DNA of 7,768 nt from Planctomycetota bacterium (GTDB lineage: Bacteria; Planctomycetota; PLA2; JAEUHO01): positions 1-7,768 of the forward strand of contig JAPKHB010000179.1 in NCBI GenBank assembly GCA_026647295.1, read 5' to 3'. The notes below the pieces were generated by a model, which had not been told where the DNA came from, did not search any database, and saw only the letters and a list, made by a program, of their open reading frames with translations. This document shows, piece by piece, positions 6,460 to 7,768 of the stretch (position 1 is the stretch's first letter; each line of letters starts with the position of its first letter). The translations under genes and the position numbers were made by a program.

Positions 6460-7314
6460 GTGGACCTCCTTACGGATCACCGCCTGCGTCTGCTCGACCT
6501 AGACGGTGCGGCGCTCGAGGCCCTGGCGCCGGTGGCGCGGGCCCAGCGGCTGTACGAGCGCTTCCTCGAGCGCATCCCGTACGAGAACCTGTCCAACAAC
6601 CGCGCCGTGCAGGCCGCGCCGGCCGACCCCGAGCGCTGGCCGCGCGCGACGGATCGCCTGCTGCGCGACCACAAGCGCTACGGGCTGGGCGGCACCAGTT
6701 TCTCGCTCTCGTACGCGCTGCGCGACCTCCTCCAGGGTGTGGGCCTGCCGGCGCACTGCACCCTGGGCTACAACCTGGTGACCGAGCAGGCCCACGCCGC
6801 GGTGCTGGTGTACGTGGACGAGGGGCCGCTGCTCTTTGATCCGGGGCTGCTGCTGTGCGGTCCGCTCCCCGTGCGCCCGGGGGGGTGCCTGGACGATCCG
6901 CTGGGCCGCGTGCGGCTGTCGCCCCGCTGCGGGCCGACGCTCACGGTGACCCTGGAGATGAACTGCGGCGAGCCCGTCGGGCTCGGGCCCGACAGCGACT
7001 GGGACCTCGGCCCCGCGCGCGACGGACAGCGCGCCGTCTACAGCATCGTGCCCATGCCCGCGCCGCCGCAGGCCTTCCGCCAGGCGTGGCAGGCGTCGTT
7101 CTACCGCGGGCGTCCGCTCCCCTTGCGCCTCGCGCGCCGCAAGGGCCACGAGATCTACCGCTACGGGCAGCGGCCCGGCACGCTGGAAGTGCTGCGCGTG
7201 GGGGCGCGCGAACAGCTCGCCGTGCCGCCCGACCCCGTCGACCTGCTCCACGGGGTCTTCGGCCTGGACGGGGCCTGCCTGCGGCAGTGGTTCGCGCGTT
7301 CGCCGGGGGCCTGA
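6460..7314 (+). CDS. Arylamine N-acetyltransferase-family protein, catalytic Cys replaced by Ser
   Basis: This 284-residue protein has the length and motif order of the NAT family, cytoplasmic enzymes that move acetyl groups from acetyl-CoA to arylamines via a Cys-His-Asp triad. The N-terminal YERFLERIPYENLSNN (about residues 31-46) matches the family's IPFENL region. The nucleophile loop, normally RGGxCFELN, reads GLGGTSFSLSYAL, so residue 80 is Ser (codon AGT), not Cys. H112 (QAHAAVLV) and D127 (LLFDPGL) stand in the expected places, and their 15-residue spacing equals that of the well-studied Salmonella enzyme (H107, D122). The C-terminal domain ends with a FARSPGA tail. The GTG at 6460 is used because the reading frame becomes protein-like there; an ATG at 6453 is in a different frame. 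It lies 27 bases after the PAP2 gene. It may be inactive as an acetyltransferase, or act through the serine. The substrate is unknown. Confidence 0.88.
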   Translation: MDLLTDHRLRLLDLDGAALEALAPVARAQRLYERFLERIPYENLSNNRAVQAAPADPERWPRATDRLLRDHKRYGLGGTSFSLSYALRDLLQGVGLPAHCTLGYNLVTEQAHAAVLVYVDEGPLLFDPGLLLCGPLPVRPGGCLDDPLGRVRLSPRCGPTLTVTLEMNCGEPVGLGPDSDWDLGPARDGQRAVYSIVPMPAPPQAFRQAWQASFYRGRPLPLRLARRKGHEIYRYGQRPGTLEVLRVGAREQLAVPPDPVDLLHGVFGLDGACLRQWFARSPGA

Positions 7315-7323
7315 CGCCCCCGG
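7303..7323 (+). terminator. GC-rich hairpin enclosing the NAT-gene stop codon
   Basis: CCGGGGGC at 7303-7310 and GCCCCCGG at 7316-7323 form a perfect 8-bp stem. The five-base loop CTGAC contains the stop codon TGA (7312-7314). It could end transcription of the plus-strand gene set, but no run of T follows, so it is not a classical intrinsic terminator. Such a stem may also arise by chance in this base composition. Confidence 0.3.
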
Positions 7324-7333
7324 GCCCGGCGGG

Positions 7334-7390
7334 TCACTGGACCTTGACGGCGTGGACCTTGACGAGCACGACCTGGTCGGGGGTCCCTGC
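7334..7390 (-). pseudogene. Truncated or frameshifted minus-strand coding end
   Basis: On the minus strand a short frame reads AGTPDQVVLVKVHAVKVQ and stops at TGA (complement of 7334-7336). It has the GC-rich codon use of the main region and looks like the C-terminus of a protein. Its frame is closed by a TGA at 7393-7391, exactly where the composition changes. A well-placed Shine-Dalgarno and ATG (7394) lie just upstream but in another frame. Dropping one C from the run of five at 7383-7379 (minus-strand reading) would join them into MSRDPDQVVLVKVHAVKVQ, a 19-residue product. It may be a gene end cut off by an insertion or chimera, or a tiny ORF with a one-base indel. The family is not recognised. 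Confidence 0.25.
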
Positions 7391-7401
7391 TCATGATTAT
7401 C

Positions 7402-7407
7402 TCTCCT
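7402..7407 (-). promoter_or_regulatory. Strong ribosome binding site AGGAGA with ATG at 7394
   Basis: On the minus strand AGGAGA is followed by the seven-base spacer GATAATC and then ATG (complement of 7392-7394). This is the best Shine-Dalgarno in the window and differs in style from the SD-poor starts of the GC-rich genes. The frame it opens (MSRDPRPGRARQG...) mostly lies antisense to the NAT gene and is Arg/Pro-rich, so it does not look like a real protein. Confidence 0.4.
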
Positions 7408-7532
7408 GTTCAAGATTGAATTCATCTGTTTTGCAGAATTGCCGGCGGAACCAGTGAACGCGGGCACGATCACCTCGTGCTTCGTTGCCTTGCTTTGTGT
7501 CAGTGATTCCGCGTGTCATTCAGAAGGAATCT

Positions 7533-7567
7533 TGTGAAGTACTTGGCACCGTGCTCAAATCTTCACA
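7533..7567. repeat. Interrupted palindrome centred on 7550
   Basis: TGTGAAG (7533-7539) pairs with CTTCACA (7561-7567). Exactly symmetrical inside them are GCAC (7546-7549) and GTGC (7551-7554), with the axis at C7550 and six-base unpaired gaps on each side. Such nested dyad symmetry could be a protein-binding site or a decayed hairpin lying downstream of the minus-strand gene that ends at 7628. It could also be chance. Confidence 0.3.
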
Positions 7568-7627
7568 GGATCGTTGCAGGATGACATTTGTGGTGGCTAT
7601 ACATTTCAAAGTAACAGACCACTATAC

Positions 7628-7768
7628 TTACCACTTCGGCCAGCCGGCCTCCACCCCCACCAGCAACCCCAAATCCGGTGAGCTGTTGAAATAGGCATAA
7701 TTCTCCGTCAGGGCAATGCTCCAGCGCACGCCGTGGCTGGCATCGAGCTTCACGCCGGCGGTGATTTC
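7628..7768 (-). CDS. C-terminus of a probable outer-membrane protein (DUF3187-like), cut by window edge
   Basis: From the right edge on the minus strand, 46 codons are open to a TAA (complement of 7628-7630). They read EITAGVKLDASHGVRWSIAL, then TENYAYFNSSPDLGLLVG and VEAGWPKW. Alternating polar and hydrophobic residues and an aromatic last residue (Trp) are typical of the final strands of an outer-membrane beta-barrel. The TEN...NSSPD-GLLVGVE pattern recalls the end of DUF3187-type proteins. Codons such as ATT, TTG, TAT, AAT and TCA are used freely, unlike the genes at 192-7314, so its base composition is clearly different. If correctly joined, it indicates a Gram-negative envelope. The family call is from memory of the C-terminal pattern and is tentative; that the frame is coding is fairly secure. 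Confidence 0.6.
   Translation of the reverse strand, partial: EITAGVKLDASHGVRWSIALTENYAYFNSSPDLGLLVGVEAGWPKW

Larger units (their letters stand above)
7395..7627. other. AT-richer stretch without a recognisable gene
   Basis: This 233-base stretch has distinctly lower GC than everything to its left (around half, by eye). The only longer plus-strand frame here (from 7485) gives MPCFVSVIPRV and so on, has no ribosome binding site, and runs antisense into the outer-membrane-protein end, so it is not called. It holds the Shine-Dalgarno near 7402-7407, an EcoRI-type palindrome GAATTC at 7418-7423, and an interrupted palindrome centred at 7550. No tRNA, insertion-sequence end or T-tailed terminator was seen. 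Confidence 0.6.

Noticed and set aside
6453..6839. ATG at 6453 as start of the NAT-family gene
   Set aside because: It is in a different frame from the NAT motifs and yields Arg/Ala-rich sequence; the GTG at 6460 is in the right frame.
7485..7694. 69-codon plus-strand frame in the right-hand tail
   Set aside because: No ribosome binding site, no recognisable features, and its end is antisense to the better supported outer-membrane-protein C-terminus.
1..7768. CRISPR array, tRNA, rRNA, insertion sequence or integrase
   Set aside because: No spaced repeats, no cloverleaf-like sequence, no transposase or integrase motifs and no terminal inverted repeats were found in either strand.

Overview
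The first ~7.39 kb is extremely GC-rich (roughly three quarters G+C by eye, third codon positions almost all G or C, frequent GTG starts). This suggests a GC-rich bacterium. The sensor-kinase architecture, the VIT/VWA exported protein and the leaderless-looking starts would fit an uncultured Myxococcota- or Planctomycetota-type lineage, but nothing in the window fixes the phylum. The last ~375 bases have visibly lower GC and different codon use, so the window is not compositionally uniform.

Layout. A minus-strand gene starts at about 84 and runs off the left edge. Divergent from it are dtd (D-aminoacyl-tRNA deacylase, 192-647) and, sharing the GTGA overlap at its stop, the N-terminus of a small membrane protein whose frame runs problematically into the next gene. 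Then, all on the plus strand and tightly spaced, come: a large exported VIT/VWA-domain protein (946-3162); an OmpR/PhoB-type response regulator (3198-3893) overlapping a periplasmic-sensing histidine kinase (3881-5743); a PAP2-superfamily membrane phosphatase (5767-6432); and a member of the arylamine N-acetyltransferase (NAT) family (6460-7314) in which the catalytic Cys is replaced by Ser. From about 7390 the composition drops. This tail holds a non-coding AT-richer stretch and, on the minus strand, the C-terminal 46 residues of a probable outer-membrane protein (DUF3187-like).

How they may work together. The response regulator and kinase form a complete two-component system that reads an envelope signal through a ~320-residue periplasmic domain. 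Its neighbours (exported VWA protein, PAP2 lipid phosphatase) also act at or outside the membrane, so an envelope-related regulon is a reasonable but unproven inference. dtd is housekeeping translation quality control.

Points that merit attention are: TANNNT -10-like boxes placed 6-9 bases before several start codons, suggesting leaderless transcripts; the Ser/His/Asp triad in the NAT homologue; and the sharp composition break near 7390, which is either an acquired segment or an assembly/clone chimera. I found no convincing new multi-gene system.
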